The position numbers and the translations under genes are program-made. This document shows positions 52,050 to 61,041 of a DNA stretch of 64,000 bases, one piece after another. A model generated the notes under the pieces. It saw only the letters and a program-made list of their open reading frames with translations. It was not told the DNA's origin and did no database searches. Within the stretch, counting starts at the first letter, position 1, and each line of letters begins with the position of its first letter. Source of the stretch: Chloroflexota bacterium (GTDB taxonomy: Bacteria; Chloroflexota; Dehalococcoidia; Tepidiformales; Tepidiformaceae); contig JACPOQ010000046.1 in NCBI GenBank assembly GCA_016191435.1, positions 62,001 to 126,000 of the forward strand, given 5' to 3'.

Positions 52050-52484
52050 ATGGCTGACACTCCCAACGCCGCGCGCCAGCTCCCCGACTGGATCGCCGAC
52101 CACCTGCGGCGTTACATCTCCACCGGCGGCGAAGACGGCCACATCTGGAACGGCGTCCCCACGCTCCTGTTGACCACTACCGGCCGGCGTTCGCACCAGC
52201 CTCTGCAACTGCCACTCATCTATGGCCAGGATGGCACGAACTACATCGTCGTCGCGTCGCGCGGCGGCGCCGCCGCCAACCCCGCCTGGTACAAGAACCT
52301 CCTCGCGACTCCCGATGTCGATGTGCAGGTCAAAGCCGAGCAGTTCCCGGCCCGCGCCCGCACCGCCACGCCGGAGGAGCGGCCGCGGCTCTGGAAGCTG
52401 ATGACCGGCATCTGGCCCGCCTATGACGAATACCAGGGCCGTACCAGCCGCGAGATCCCGGTCGTCGTCCTCGAACGCCGTTAG
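52050..52484 (+). CDS. Ddn-type F420-dependent nitroreductase family protein
   Basis: A 144-residue split-barrel protein starting MADTPNAARQLPDW behind GGAGGT. It has LLTTTGRRSHQPLQLPLIY and ASRGGAAANPAWYKNL, the typical phosphate and deazaflavin-binding pattern of deazaflavin-dependent nitroreductases (Ddn). Together with the LLM enzymes it suggests use of coenzyme F420. It precedes panC by 8 bp and may be cotranscribed with it. Confidence 0.9.
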   Translation: MADTPNAARQLPDWIADHLRRYISTGGEDGHIWNGVPTLLLTTTGRRSHQPLQLPLIYGQDGTNYIVVASRGGAAANPAWYKNLLATPDVDVQVKAEQFPARARTATPEERPRLWKLMTGIWPAYDEYQGRTSREIPVVVLERR

Positions 52485-52492
52485 TCGGCGCC

Positions 52493-53362
52493 ATGGAAAT
52501 TCTCGCTACCCCCACCGAAGCCCGCGCCTGGCGCCACGCCGTCCGTGGCGATGTCGGCTTCGTCCCAACCATGGGCTACCTCCACCAGGGGCACCTCGCG
52601 CTCGTGCGCCGGGCACTATCCGAAAACGCCGCCACTGCCGTCAGCATCTTCGTCAATCCCGCGCAGTTCGGCCCCGGCGAGGACTTCGAACGCTACCCCC
52701 GCGACGAGGAGCGCGACCTCCGCCTGCTCCGCGAATGCGGTGTCGATGCCGTCTATCTGCCCACGCCCGCGGTCATCTACCCGCCCGGCTACCAGACGTA
52801 CGTCACGGTCGAGCAGGTGACCCGGATGCTCGAAGGCGCCGCCCGGCCGGGCCACTTCCGCGGCGTCGCCACCGTCGTCTTGAAGCTGCTGAACACCATC
52901 GAGCCCCAACGCGCGTACTTCGGCCGCAAGGACGCCCAGCAGTTGCGAGTGATACGGCGCATGGCCCGCGACCTCGACCTCGCCTGCGAGATCGTCCCCT
53001 GCGACATCGTCCGCGAGCCCGACGGCCTCGCGATGAGCAGCCGCAACGTCTACCTCACGCCCCCCGAGCGCGAGGCGGCGCCCGTCATCCACCGCGCCCT
53101 GCGCGCCGCGATGGACCAGTTCTCCGCCGGCGAACGCGACGCCTCGACGCTCAAGCGGGCCGTCGAGACCATCATCGCCGGGCAGCACCTCGGTGAGACC
53201 GAGTACATCAGCCTCGCCGATGACGACACGCTCGAAGAGCTCGACGGCCTCGTCCAACGGGAGGCCGTGCTCTCCATCGTCGTGCGCTTCGGCGCCACGC
53301 GCCTGCTCGACAACATCGAGCTCACCCCCGAGCCCGCTCGCTTCGGTCAGGTCGCAGACTGA
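52493..53362 (+). CDS. panC: Pantothenate synthetase
   Basis: A 289-residue ATP-dependent ligase joining pantoate and beta-alanine. Family features: FVPTMGYLHQGHLALVRRA (HIGH-like HQGH), QFGPGEDFERYPRDE, RAYFGRKDAQQ and MSSRNVYL (KMSKS-like). Length is normal. It completes the pan pathway with panD and panB upstream, although separated from them by unrelated genes. Confidence 0.96.
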   Translation: MEILATPTEARAWRHAVRGDVGFVPTMGYLHQGHLALVRRALSENAATAVSIFVNPAQFGPGEDFERYPRDEERDLRLLRECGVDAVYLPTPAVIYPPGYQTYVTVEQVTRMLEGAARPGHFRGVATVVLKLLNTIEPQRAYFGRKDAQQLRVIRRMARDLDLACEIVPCDIVREPDGLAMSSRNVYLTPPEREAAPVIHRALRAAMDQFSAGERDASTLKRAVETIIAGQHLGETEYISLADDDTLEELDGLVQREAVLSIVVRFGATRLLDNIELTPEPARFGQVAD

Positions 53363-53446
53363 GCGCCGCATCCCCGCCGGTCCTTCTGCTCGCCGGGAGA
53401 CTGACCCTCCCCGGGGGAAAAGAACACGCAGCGCCGCTACGAGGGG

Positions 53447-54415
53447 TCAATCGACCGCGCGCGGCCCCGAGCGCTTCTGCTTCACCGGCGGCGGCGGTGG
53501 CGCGGCCGCCCCGGTCCTCGGCTGCTTCAGCCAGTCGATGGCGCCCGGCGTCTGCGCCCACGCCTCTGCCATCATCGCCGAAAACACGATCGCTTCCTCT
53601 TCGCCGCCAATCTCGTACGTTTCGGGCTCGAGCTCCGGCAGGGGAGCGCCTTCGAGGTATTTGACCACCTCGGGGTTCGCCGCCGTTGCCTTCGCGAGCG
53701 CTTTCCGTGCCGCGGGCGTGTCGCCGCCTTCCTGGAACGCCAGCAGCGCGGCGCCGTAGAGGAACGGCGCCGTGTCGTCGTCGTACTCGCGCAGCAAGTT
53801 GTGCACCGTGTCGTGGTCGCCGCGCTCCAGAGATACCCAGAGCAGCGGGTAACGCGCGCCCTGGTTGTCCCCCGGGTTCAGCCGCAGCATTTCGAGGAAA
53901 TAGGTCGCCGCCGCTTCCTTCTCGCCGAGGTCCCAGTTCGTCCGCGCCACGCCTTCGAGCGCGCGCATGAACGGCCGTGTCTCTTCGATGCCCCAGAAGT
54001 CGCCCACCCCCTGCTCGAACATCTGCTCGCCAAGGGTCGTGAAGCCCGCCATCAGCGCGAGCGTGAAGAACACGAACGCGAGCTCCAGCTCCTCCCCCGC
54101 GTCGTAGCCGAGGTAGACCCACGCGTCGGTGCAGTTGTTGTCCAGCCGCAGCGCGGCCAGCGCGCTCCGCGTGCCGCCCTCATCGTCCCACGCCTGCTCC
54201 ATCACATCGAGCGCTTGCTCCTGCGGTGTCCGCCCAAAGGCGCGCACCGGCTCCGGGAGCTGCGCCACCACCGCGTCGATCTGGACCTTCAACTCCATCG
54301 GGTCGAGCCCATCGGCGTTCGCGAGCACCTCCGTCACACCGCTGATGAAAAGGAACACGGGGTCATTCGGGTCAATTTGCGGGTCGTCGGCTTCTGGTGG
54401 CCTGGTCAAGGGCAA
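53447..54415 (-). CDS. TPR-like protein of the ST7/SEC-associated type (first of two)
   Basis: A 322-residue helical protein beginning MPLTRPPEADDPQ. It has tetratricopeptide-like helices, with LEMLRLNPGDNQGARY and AAAANPEVVKYL matching a conserved family that I know from plants and bacteria as TPR-like, often next to SEC-C motifs. The late YEIGGEEEAIVFSAMMAEAW element is diagnostic. A C-terminal Pro-rich tail ends in basic residues. Function unknown. A paralogue follows on the same strand. Confidence 0.82.
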   Translation of the reverse strand: MPLTRPPEADDPQIDPNDPVFLFISGVTEVLANADGLDPMELKVQIDAVVAQLPEPVRAFGRTPQEQALDVMEQAWDDEGGTRSALAALRLDNNCTDAWVYLGYDAGEELELAFVFFTLALMAGFTTLGEQMFEQGVGDFWGIEETRPFMRALEGVARTNWDLGEKEAAATYFLEMLRLNPGDNQGARYPLLWVSLERGDHDTVHNLLREYDDDTAPFLYGAALLAFQEGGDTPAARKALAKATAANPEVVKYLEGAPLPELEPETYEIGGEEEAIVFSAMMAEAWAQTPGAIDWLKQPRTGAAAPPPPPVKQKRSGPRAVD

Positions 54416-54485
54416 CTCCGATGTTGCGGCGCCTGAGATACGAGACGTTGCGCTCCCATTCTATCGCACGCGCGCCACCGGCCCA

Positions 54486-55439
54486 TTAGCGGCCCTTGCG
54501 CCCCACCTTTTTCTGGCCGGGCTTGCGAAAGAGCGCCGTCACCGGCCGTACGCCGAGCACCGCCTCAACCCACCCGATAGACCCGGCATGCGCCCGAAAT
54601 GCATCCCGAACCGCATCCGCATAGAGCATCGCGTCGTACTCGCCGCTCGCCTCGGCCTTCGCACGCAGGCCCGGGCTGACGAGGAACCGCGCCGTCCCCG
54701 GCGCCGCCGCCTCAGCCTTCGCGAGCCGCTCGCGCCCGCCCGCCGTATCGCCCCAGCGCGCGAACTCCGTCAGCGCGGCAAGGAACAGCCACGACGGCAG
54801 CGTCTCCTCCGCGAACGTCTCCACCAGGTGTTCCGCGTAATCGAGGTCGTGCAGCTGCAGCGTGATGGGCAGCAGTTCGTACCGGGCCCGGAGGTGGTCC
54901 TCCGGGTCCATCCGGAGCATCTCATCGAGGCGGTGGTACGCCTCCGGCAGCCGCTCCCCTTCCGCGAACGCCTCGGCGAGATTCTGCAGCGCCTCCAGGT
55001 ATTCGCGCCCTTCCGCCGACTCCCATGCATGCCCTGCCATCTGCTCGAGCGCGCCCGGCTTCATCGCCTTCTTTGCGGCCAGCACCCCGAGCGTTGCGAA
55101 GATCATCGTCAGCTGCGGCTCGTCCTCGAACGTCGAGGCGAGCACGGTCCACGCCTCCGGCGTCCACGGGCTCAGCCGCAGTGCGTCGATCGCCAGCGGC
55201 ACCGCCCGCGCGTCCGCGAATTCCCACGCCTGGTCGATGAGCTGCCGCACCTGCTCGCCGGGCAGCAACGTCAGGTCGCGCGCCGGTGGCGGGTCCTTTC
55301 GGAGCAGCGCTTCGATGTCGGCAGCGGTCTCGTCGTCGGACTGGCGCTTCTGGAAGATCGCGGCCAGGCCCATCAGGAAGCGCCCCACCGGGTCGCGCGC
55401 GAGTTCCGGCGGGATGTGGGCGTGTCTCCTCGTCGCCAT
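54486..55439 (-). CDS. TPR-like protein (second of two)
   Basis: A 317-residue paralogue of the neighbour starting MATRRHAHIPPEL. Shared landmarks: LDEMLRMDPEDHLRARYELL and the last helical region before a basic C-terminal tail (KPGQKKVGRKGR). Sequence identity with the neighbour is low, so the duplication is old. TACACT on the minus strand lies 8 bp before the ATG. It is separated from the other paralogue by 70 bp, so cotranscription is likely. Confidence 0.8.
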   Translation of the reverse strand: MATRRHAHIPPELARDPVGRFLMGLAAIFQKRQSDDETAADIEALLRKDPPPARDLTLLPGEQVRQLIDQAWEFADARAVPLAIDALRLSPWTPEAWTVLASTFEDEPQLTMIFATLGVLAAKKAMKPGALEQMAGHAWESAEGREYLEALQNLAEAFAEGERLPEAYHRLDEMLRMDPEDHLRARYELLPITLQLHDLDYAEHLVETFAEETLPSWLFLAALTEFARWGDTAGGRERLAKAEAAAPGTARFLVSPGLRAKAEASGEYDAMLYADAVRDAFRAHAGSIGWVEAVLGVRPVTALFRKPGQKKVGRKGR

Positions 55440-55540
55440 GCCCGTCCAGTGTACCGGCCCGCCGCTCACAGGCACCCCGCCGCCACGACCGCGATTGACC
55501 ATATCGCCGCCGTTCGCGACAGTGCGGCCGTTCCGGAGGG

Positions 55541-56527
55541 ATGCCGCGCTTGAAACGCGACCTCGATGCCCTGCTCGCCGCGATGCGTGGCTACCTGCCC
55601 GGCGGCGAGCGCATCACCGGCATCGCCGCGCTCTCCGAGGGCCACTCCAACGGCACCTACCTGCTCGAAGGCATCGGCCGCGTCCTCCGCATGCCCCCGG
55701 CCGAAGAGGGCCTCCTCCCGCCGTACGACATGGCCCGCCAGCACGCGATCCTCCGCGCCGTGGGCCGCGCACCGGGGGCCCCGCCCGTGCCCCGCGTATT
55801 CGAACTCTGCGAGGACGCCACCGTCGCCGGGGATTCCTTCCTCATCATGGAGCACATCGAGGGCGAGACCTTCGACCGCCACCACCTCCCGCCCTGGCTC
55901 ACCGCCGACCTCGCCGCGCAGGACCGTTACTCCGCCGATTGGGTCGAAACCATCGCCGCCGTCCACCGCCTGCCCCCACACGTGATCGGCGGGCCTACGC
56001 GTACTCCGTCGGAAGAGGCCGCCCACTGGCTCGCACTCGCGCGCGGAGTCGACGCGCCGGGCGAGCTTGTCGACTTGCTCGGCGGGCTCGTGGCGGATCC
56101 GCCGCCACGTTCGGGACCGCTAACGGCCGTCCACGGCGACCCCAATCCCACAAACCTGCTGTGGCGCGACGGCCGCTGCGTTGCGCTGCTTGATTGGGAG
56201 CTCGCGGGTGTTGGCGAACCCCTGGCCGATATCGGCATGCTCATGGCCTACATCCGCGACCACGACGAGCCCGAGTCCTGGGGCATCTCTCTGCCCAGGT
56301 TCTGGGACCGCCCCCGCATTGCCGCGCACTGGGAGGCCTGCACCGGCCGCAAGGCCGTCGCGTGGCGCCACCACGAAATTGCGGCGATGGCGAAGCTGAG
56401 CACCATCCTGCTCCTTGGCGACCGCCTCTACGCCGAAGGCCGTGCCACCGATCCCCGCTTCCTCACCTTCAAGACGCGCGCGCCCGCCTACATGGAGCGG
56501 CTCCGCTGGCGGCTGGCGAAGATCTAG
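55541..56527 (+). CDS. Aminoglycoside-phosphotransferase family kinase (second)
   Basis: A 328-residue kinase-fold protein: GHSNGTYLLEGIGRVLRMP, catalytic VHGDPNPTNLLW and LLDWELAGVGEPLADIG. This DPNPTN variant is close to acyl-CoA-dehydrogenase-associated APH proteins (FadE36-like), so the substrate may be a lipid-derived or small alcohol. Divergent from the TPR-like gene (102 bp). Antibiotic resistance should not be assumed. Confidence 0.88.
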   Translation: MPRLKRDLDALLAAMRGYLPGGERITGIAALSEGHSNGTYLLEGIGRVLRMPPAEEGLLPPYDMARQHAILRAVGRAPGAPPVPRVFELCEDATVAGDSFLIMEHIEGETFDRHHLPPWLTADLAAQDRYSADWVETIAAVHRLPPHVIGGPTRTPSEEAAHWLALARGVDAPGELVDLLGGLVADPPPRSGPLTAVHGDPNPTNLLWRDGRCVALLDWELAGVGEPLADIGMLMAYIRDHDEPESWGISLPRFWDRPRIAAHWEACTGRKAVAWRHHEIAAMAKLSTILLLGDRLYAEGRATDPRFLTFKTRAPAYMERLRWRLAKI

Positions 56528-56937
56528 CACGGTGCTGCCAAATTCCACCCTTTAATCCACCCGCGGAAACCCACCCGCGGGTGAGTGGCACAGCCTCACC
56601 AGCGAGCGGCGCGCCCGTGCCTCGGGCGAGCGTTCGCGCGAGGACGCCAGTGCAGACGCTCACGTTGGTGGCCGCCGCCGGGCAGCGGCGCAGGCCACTG
56701 CGCACACGCCGCCGGAGCCAGCGCCGGCTGACGGCGCCGTCGGACGCCCGCGGAACTCCTCGTCGTGGTCTGCGCGGCTGCCTCCGCCAATTCTTCCTCG
56801 GCCAGGTGAGCGACCACTTCGTGAATCAGGAAGCGGCCCCATCCTACTCCTCGGGGCCGGCGGCCAACGCTATCCGCGGGATCGCCTTCTGACTTCAGAA
56901 CGAGACGCGCGGGCGTGCGATGGCCCTCACAGGCCCG
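56528..56937. other. 410-bp region without a confident gene
   Basis: Two copies of CCACCCGCGG around 56558-56580 and a palindrome ACCCGCGGGT (56573-56582) follow the kinase gene. The rest consists of GC-rich sequence with only unsupported reading frames. Confidence 0.4.
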
Positions 56938-57216
56938 CTAATCGTCGCCGCCAAACAGGCCTCCAAGGAAGCCGCCCCGCCGGCCTTGACGGCCGCCATG
57001 GCCACCGTACCGGCCGCCGTCGTCATCACCGTCGTCGCCGCGGTGGCCGTAGCGTTCCTGGTAGTATCGGCCTTCGGAAACAGTAAGCCGCTCCAGCTCG
57101 CCCTTGTCCAGCCAGATGCCACCGCACGTCGGACACACGTCCATGACGATGGTGTCTCCGGCGCCCGTCTCGCGCTCTCGTTCTCTCATGCTTGTCTGGT
57201 CCTTCGGGCACTGCAT
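56938..57216 (-). CDS. zf-TFIIB zinc-ribbon protein with a Gly/Asp-rich tail
   Basis: A 92-residue protein: MQCPKDQTSM... with CPTCGGIWLDKGELERL, the zf-TFIIB-type zinc ribbon (two CxxC pairs; the first is CPKD-like and thus imperfect), a His/Gly/Asp-rich low-complexity region, and GGFLGGLFGGDD at the C-terminus, as in related bacterial proteins. The ATG at 57216 has GGAGG 7 bp upstream; an earlier ATG (57222) sits on the stop of the short upstream frame. Function unknown. Confidence 0.8.
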   Translation of the reverse strand: MQCPKDQTSMRERERETGAGDTIVMDVCPTCGGIWLDKGELERLTVSEGRYYQERYGHRGDDGDDDGGRYGGHGGRQGRRGGFLGGLFGGDD

Positions 57217-57218
57217 CG

Positions 57219-57446
57219 TCATTCCTCCTTGCTGGTGTCGACCAGCTTGGGCCTTTGTCCCTTTCGGGTCCGTAAATGTGCAGGAACACGCCGCGCAGGC
57301 TGGGCTCCTTGCGGACGAGCCGGTTGGTGTGGCGCAAGCGCCTGTATGAGCGGAGCCATGTCACCGGACACCGTGAAACGTACCAGATTCCATCGACCTT
57401 GACGTTGGAAAACGCCCTCGGTCGCGGCCATGGTCTCCGGCAGCAC
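57219..57446 (-). CDS. Possible small protein coupled to the zinc-ribbon gene
   Basis: A 75-residue frame (FQRQGRWNLVRFTVSGDMAPLI...) whose TGA overlaps the ATG at 57222. No family is recognised and another frame in the same region also lacks stops, so the call is weak. The surrounding 57447-57618 contains no better candidate. Confidence 0.3.
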   Translation of the reverse strand: MLPETMAATEGVFQRQGRWNLVRFTVSGDMAPLIQALAPHQPARPQGAQPARRVPAHLRTRKGQRPKLVDTSKEE

Positions 57447-57618
57447 CGGCTCGCCAGGCTCGGGCTCGGAGACTCACCGAAACGTTGCGCGAGCAGCAAA
57501 TCGTCGGTCGCGGAGCGCAAATCAATCCTGGGCGTGGCGATCGCGAGGTCGAACAAGGGCACGCGTGCCGTGGGCCGGTCAGGACCGGCGATGGTAACCT
57601 GCTCGCGCGCAGGCTGTC

Positions 57619-58062
57619 CTACGGCCGGGACATCTTCCCGTAATCTACCGTGCGCCACGTCTCCGGCGTCAGCCGCACGGCGATGTTCGCCGCCGTCGAG
57701 GCCTCGCTCGATCCGGCCAGGTACGCCTTCGCGCCCGCCTCGCCAAGGTACCGCACCGCGATCGCGCGTACGTCGCGCTCGTACTCCGGCGCCTCGATCG
57801 ATACCGGCCCTTCGATGCTCACGTACCGGTACGGCGCCTGCTCGCTCTGCACGCACAGGCTCATCCGCCCCGCCCGGCGGATCAGCCGCCCCTTGATCGA
57901 ATCGCCCCCGGTTGTGAAACACACGTCGCCGCCGGCCTCGTACCGGTACCACACCGGCACCGTCAACGGCCCCTTATTCCCGTTCGCCACCGACACCACG
58001 GCAACATGCACGCCCGCGAGGAACGCCTCCCGCTCCGCGCGCGTCATCGACATGCTCGACAT
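57619..58062 (-). CDS. PPOX-family protein behind a transposase remnant
   Basis: A 147-residue split-barrel protein starting MSSMSMTRAEREAFLAG. It shows GPLTVPVWYRYEAGGDVCF, IRRAGRMSLCVQSE and APYRYVSIEGPVSI, typical of F420/FMN-dependent PPOX proteins. GGAGG lies 10 bp upstream. The reading frame continues upstream into the truncated IS110 transposase, but the start here is supported by the ribosome-binding site and the family's N-terminus. Confidence 0.85.
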   Translation of the reverse strand: MSSMSMTRAEREAFLAGVHVAVVSVANGNKGPLTVPVWYRYEAGGDVCFTTGGDSIKGRLIRRAGRMSLCVQSEQAPYRYVSIEGPVSIEAPEYERDVRAIAVRYLGEAGAKAYLAGSSEASTAANIAVRLTPETWRTVDYGKMSRP

Positions 58063-58159
58063 TTTGGCACTGCCTCCTTCAATTACCGCAGCCACCGTCT
58101 CGAACAGGCGGATCGGCTCAGGTGAAAATACGCCCGGCTGAGGGTGATGCGAGCTCCGA

Positions 58160-58821
58160 GAGGGTGGGAACGCGTGGTCGTCGCCAAAGTGGCCATCCAA
58201 GGCGTCCTGCAACTGCGGGAGCTTCGCGCGCAGACGGCCTTTGGCCAGGTCGGCGAGCGCTTTGGGGTCACGCATCCCGGCGGCCATGGCCGCGATGATG
58301 GCGCGCGCGGAGGCGCCCATGATGGTCGAAACCACGGTGGTCAGCTTAATGCCGGCATCCTCGAGCACCTTGTCCAGCCGCTGCCCCTCGCGGGTGCGCT
58401 CCTCGACCAGTGACTTCCGGTAACGCGTCAACTCGCGCAGCGCCCGCACCTGCGGCGGCGGGACAAAGCTCGGGCGCACCAGGCCGTATTCGACCAGTTG
58501 GGCAATCCAGGCGGCATCGGCCACGTCGGTCTTGCGGCCCGGGACGTTCTTGATGTGCTGGGCGTTCAGCAGCCAGCAGGTCAGGTGCGATTCGAGCATG
58601 AAGAAGACGGGCTTCCAGTAGACACCCGTCGCCTCCATGCCCGCGACGGAGACGGCGTGGCCGGCAAGCCAGGCACGCAGCCGCAGCAACTCCGCCGTCG
58701 TCGTCCCAAAGGTCATGATGTGCGACTCGCGCGTGCCATCCTCGCCGGTGGTGCGGACGCACGCGGTCACACTTTTCTTGTGCACGTCCAGCCCCGCGCA
58801 GCGTTCAACGAACTGTTCCAC
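58160..58821 (-). mobile_element. Truncated IS110-family transposase
   Basis: From ATG 58821 the frame encodes the N-terminal DEDD (RuvC-like) domain of an IS110 transposase with all four acidic residues: D12 (GLDVHKKS), E63 (GMEATGVYW), D99 and D102 (KTDVADA). Similarity continues to about DALDGHFGDDHAF and then breaks near 58160; the C-terminal Transposase_20 domain with the catalytic Ser is missing. The following ~25 codons look unrelated before the PPOX gene starts. The element is not mobile on its own. Confidence 0.85.
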
Positions 58822-59030
58822 TTGGCCTCTCCTCGCCGATTCGGATACAGTCGCCTGTGGGAACCCAAAGCCAACGAGTCTCAGGTACGTGCTCGCAGCA
58901 CAGTTCGCGGTGCCGAGGGTCCCCGCGTCCCACTAACAGCCGGGTTCGCATGCACCAAGCAGTTGACGACGTCTGTAGGCGACCGGCCCCTATTTTCATC
59001 CGTCGCGGTGGCGCTGCGCGCCCATGGCCA
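58822..59030. other. Upstream flank of the IS110 remnant
   Basis: 209 bp between the transposase start and the heptamer array at 59031. In IS110-group elements the non-coding left end upstream of the transposase encodes the bridge RNA, so this flank may hold a bridge-RNA relic; I see several short hairpin-capable stretches but no defined element end. Confidence 0.35.
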
Positions 59031-59086
59031 CTAACAGCTAACAGCTAACAGCTACTAGCTAATAGCTCACAGTTATCCGCTAATAG
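59031..59086. repeat. Eight-unit CTAACAG-type heptamer array at the DUF362 gene end
   Basis: Units CTAACAG (x3), CTACTAG, CTAATAG, CTCACAG, TTATCCG, CTAATAG. The last unit contains the stop codon (TAG on the minus strand, 59080-59082) and the final Tyr codon of the DUF362 gene. Repeated units carry stop codons in all frames on both strands. Confidence 0.92.
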
Positions 59087-60204
59087 CTCCGGAACAGCTG
59101 CCCCCACTCCGTGTCCATCATCCGCCCGATGCGGCGCTTCCCCATCAGTGGGTACCAGTAATAGTTGTGGTACAGGTTGCTCGCGAAGAACGACCACGGC
59201 ACGATCGGCGTCCGTAACAGCGCCTTTTCGAAACGGTGCAGCCTGCCCCAATAGATCTGCTTCTGGCCCCAGCTCACGAACGTGTCCTCATCGCGGCTGA
59301 ACCCGAAGTTGATCCCCGAAATGTCGAGCCCATCGACCGTGATCTCCGCGAGGTCCCCGCAGCCGAGGCCGGCCTCATGTGCGAGCCGGATGAACGGGAT
59401 GCTCATCGGGTCGAAGCCCATCATCTTCGCCGCGATCGCGTCGATCGCCACCTGGTCCGAACTGGCGAGCACGACGTTCTTTACGTGCGGCCGCATAGCG
59501 CGCGGCCCCGGCCCGTCCCCCGCGATCGTGCCGTCCATCACCGCGAAAATGCCGCTGTGGATCTCCTGCTGGATGCGCAGCAGGTCCACCAGCGTTTCGT
59601 GGATCACCGAATGCGTCCAGTGACGGCGGTTGTTCAGCAGCCCCCCGAACGCATTCTTCATCGCGCCGGTCATCGTCGTGAACACATGCGTCTTCAGCGT
59701 CGGCAGGTGGACGATGTTCGTCCCGAGGAACATCTCCGGGATCTCGATGCCGTCCGGGAAGATCTTGTCGAGCACGAGCATCGGGCCCCGCGGCGCATAC
59801 GGCACCCAGCGCGCGCCCTTGTCCTGCAGGTGTACGCTCGTCATCCCGTGCTTCGCGAACACGCGGTCGTGTTTGTTCCCCTTTTCGCCATCATGCGAAT
59901 CGACCACCACGGTGCCGTTCTGCACCGGCTGGATCCGGTCGTACCCGGAGATGCGCAGCTTCTGCGTGACGGCGTCGAGCTGCCAGGGGCTGGTGCTGCA
60001 GCCGGGGTAGTAGTGCTGCCAGCTGATGTTCACCTTCAGCAGCGTCTCGTGGTCCGGCGGCAGGTGCTGGCGAACGTGCGCCAGGTCCATCGCCTTGCCG
60101 ATGTCCTCGATCACCGTCGGCGCGCTCGTATAGAGGACGGCGACGCGCGGCTCGCGCGTGGGCGTGGCGGCCGTGGTCATCCCGGGAGAAGCTTCAAGCG
60201 TCAT
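59080..60204 (-). CDS. DUF362 domain protein
   Basis: A 374-residue protein with DUF362 landmarks: LLKVNISWQHYYPGCSTSPW, VHLPTLKTHVFTTMTGAMKNAFGG (split by a turn), AVMDGTIAGDGPGPR and DQVAIDAIAAKMMGFDP. These proteins are poorly characterised; some members carry iron-sulfur clusters, not seen here. TACACT on the minus strand (60211-60216) stands 6 bp before the ATG, so a leaderless mRNA is likely. It ends inside a heptamer repeat. Confidence 0.92.
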   Translation of the reverse strand: MTLEASPGMTTAATPTREPRVAVLYTSAPTVIEDIGKAMDLAHVRQHLPPDHETLLKVNISWQHYYPGCSTSPWQLDAVTQKLRISGYDRIQPVQNGTVVVDSHDGEKGNKHDRVFAKHGMTSVHLQDKGARWVPYAPRGPMLVLDKIFPDGIEIPEMFLGTNIVHLPTLKTHVFTTMTGAMKNAFGGLLNNRRHWTHSVIHETLVDLLRIQQEIHSGIFAVMDGTIAGDGPGPRAMRPHVKNVVLASSDQVAIDAIAAKMMGFDPMSIPFIRLAHEAGLGCGDLAEITVDGLDISGINFGFSRDEDTFVSWGQKQIYWGRLHRFEKALLRTPIVPWSFFASNLYHNYYWYPLMGKRRIGRMMDTEWGQLFRSY

Positions 60205-60234
60205 GTTTCAAGTGTACCCGGCGCATCGCCAGCG

Positions 60235-61041
60235 TCACCTTACGGTCCGCGCGCCAGTGAAGCCGCTTTTCGTCGCATCGCCGCCTTCGACTTCGGCGAG
60301 GAACGCCGCCACCGCCTCCTTGAACAGCGGGTCGGCGACCGCCTGGATGTGACCCCGGCCGGGCAGCAGCACGCGGCGGCTATCGGGGATGCGCTCGAGC
60401 AGCGTGTTGGTCCCCGGGCCCAGCCCGTCCCGCGTCCCGACGACTACGAGCACCGGCACCCGGATCTCGTGCAGCCGTGCGGTGTCGACGGGCCGGCCGC
60501 CCTTGAAGATGGCGTTGCGGATGGCGCGCTGCGCGAGCGCGTCGTAGTGCCGCAGGAATTCAACCGCCCCGCGCGCCGTCCGCCGGAGTGAGCGGCTGAG
60601 GGGCGCGATGGGGGCCGTTTCTTCGCGGCGCAGGTCCTCCGCGTTCCGCATCGAAGTAGGAAAGGCCGCGCCCATCCCGCCGATGATGCCCGCGCGAAAC
60701 GGCTCGGGATGATTGATAAGCAACTCCATCGCGACCATCGCGCCCATGGAATACCCGAGCACCGTCGCGCGCTGGAACCGCGCCGCCGCCATCGCCGCCA
60801 GCACGTCGTCCGCCATCAGCGCGATGGAATACTGCGCCGCGTCATGCGGCTTCCCACTCTTCCCGTGGCCGCGCAGGTCCATCGTCAGTACACGGTGGTC
60901 CTTCGCGAGGAAATCAACCCACCCCGGCATCTCCCAGTTGATCTCGCCGCTCGCCGTCCAGCCGTGGACCAGCACCACTTCGGGCCCGGCCCCACGCACC
61001 CGGTAGTGGATCCTCACGCCATGCGAAACCGTATTCGGCAT
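60235..61041 (-). CDS. Alpha/beta hydrolase
   Basis: A 268-residue hydrolase starting MPNTVSHGVRIHYRV. It has VVLVHGWTASG (oxyanion), LTMDLRGHGKSGKP, nucleophile GYSMGAMVAME, the acid region VVVGTRDGLGP and His in PGRGHIQAV. The substrate is unknown. TATACT on the minus strand (61048-61053) lies 6 bp before the ATG. It is followed by the DUF362 gene on the same strand after 30 bp. Confidence 0.92.
   Translation of the reverse strand: MPNTVSHGVRIHYRVRGAGPEVVLVHGWTASGEINWEMPGWVDFLAKDHRVLTMDLRGHGKSGKPHDAAQYSIALMADDVLAAMAAARFQRATVLGYSMGAMVAMELLINHPEPFRAGIIGGMGAAFPTSMRNAEDLRREETAPIAPLSRSLRRTARGAVEFLRHYDALAQRAIRNAIFKGGRPVDTARLHEIRVPVLVVVGTRDGLGPGTNTLLERIPDSRRVLLPGRGHIQAVADPLFKEAVAAFLAEVEGGDATKSGFTGARTVR

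Noticed and set aside
57026..57952. A 308-codon minus-strand frame across the zinc-ribbon and PPOX genes
   Set aside because: It overlaps two better-supported genes in other frames and has an Arg/Pro/Ala-rich shadow-like composition.
57619..58821. A single 400-residue fusion of an IS110 transposase and a PPOX protein
   Set aside because: The reading frame is continuous by chance after truncation; the PPOX part has its own ribosome-binding site and normal start at 58062, and the transposase lacks its second domain.
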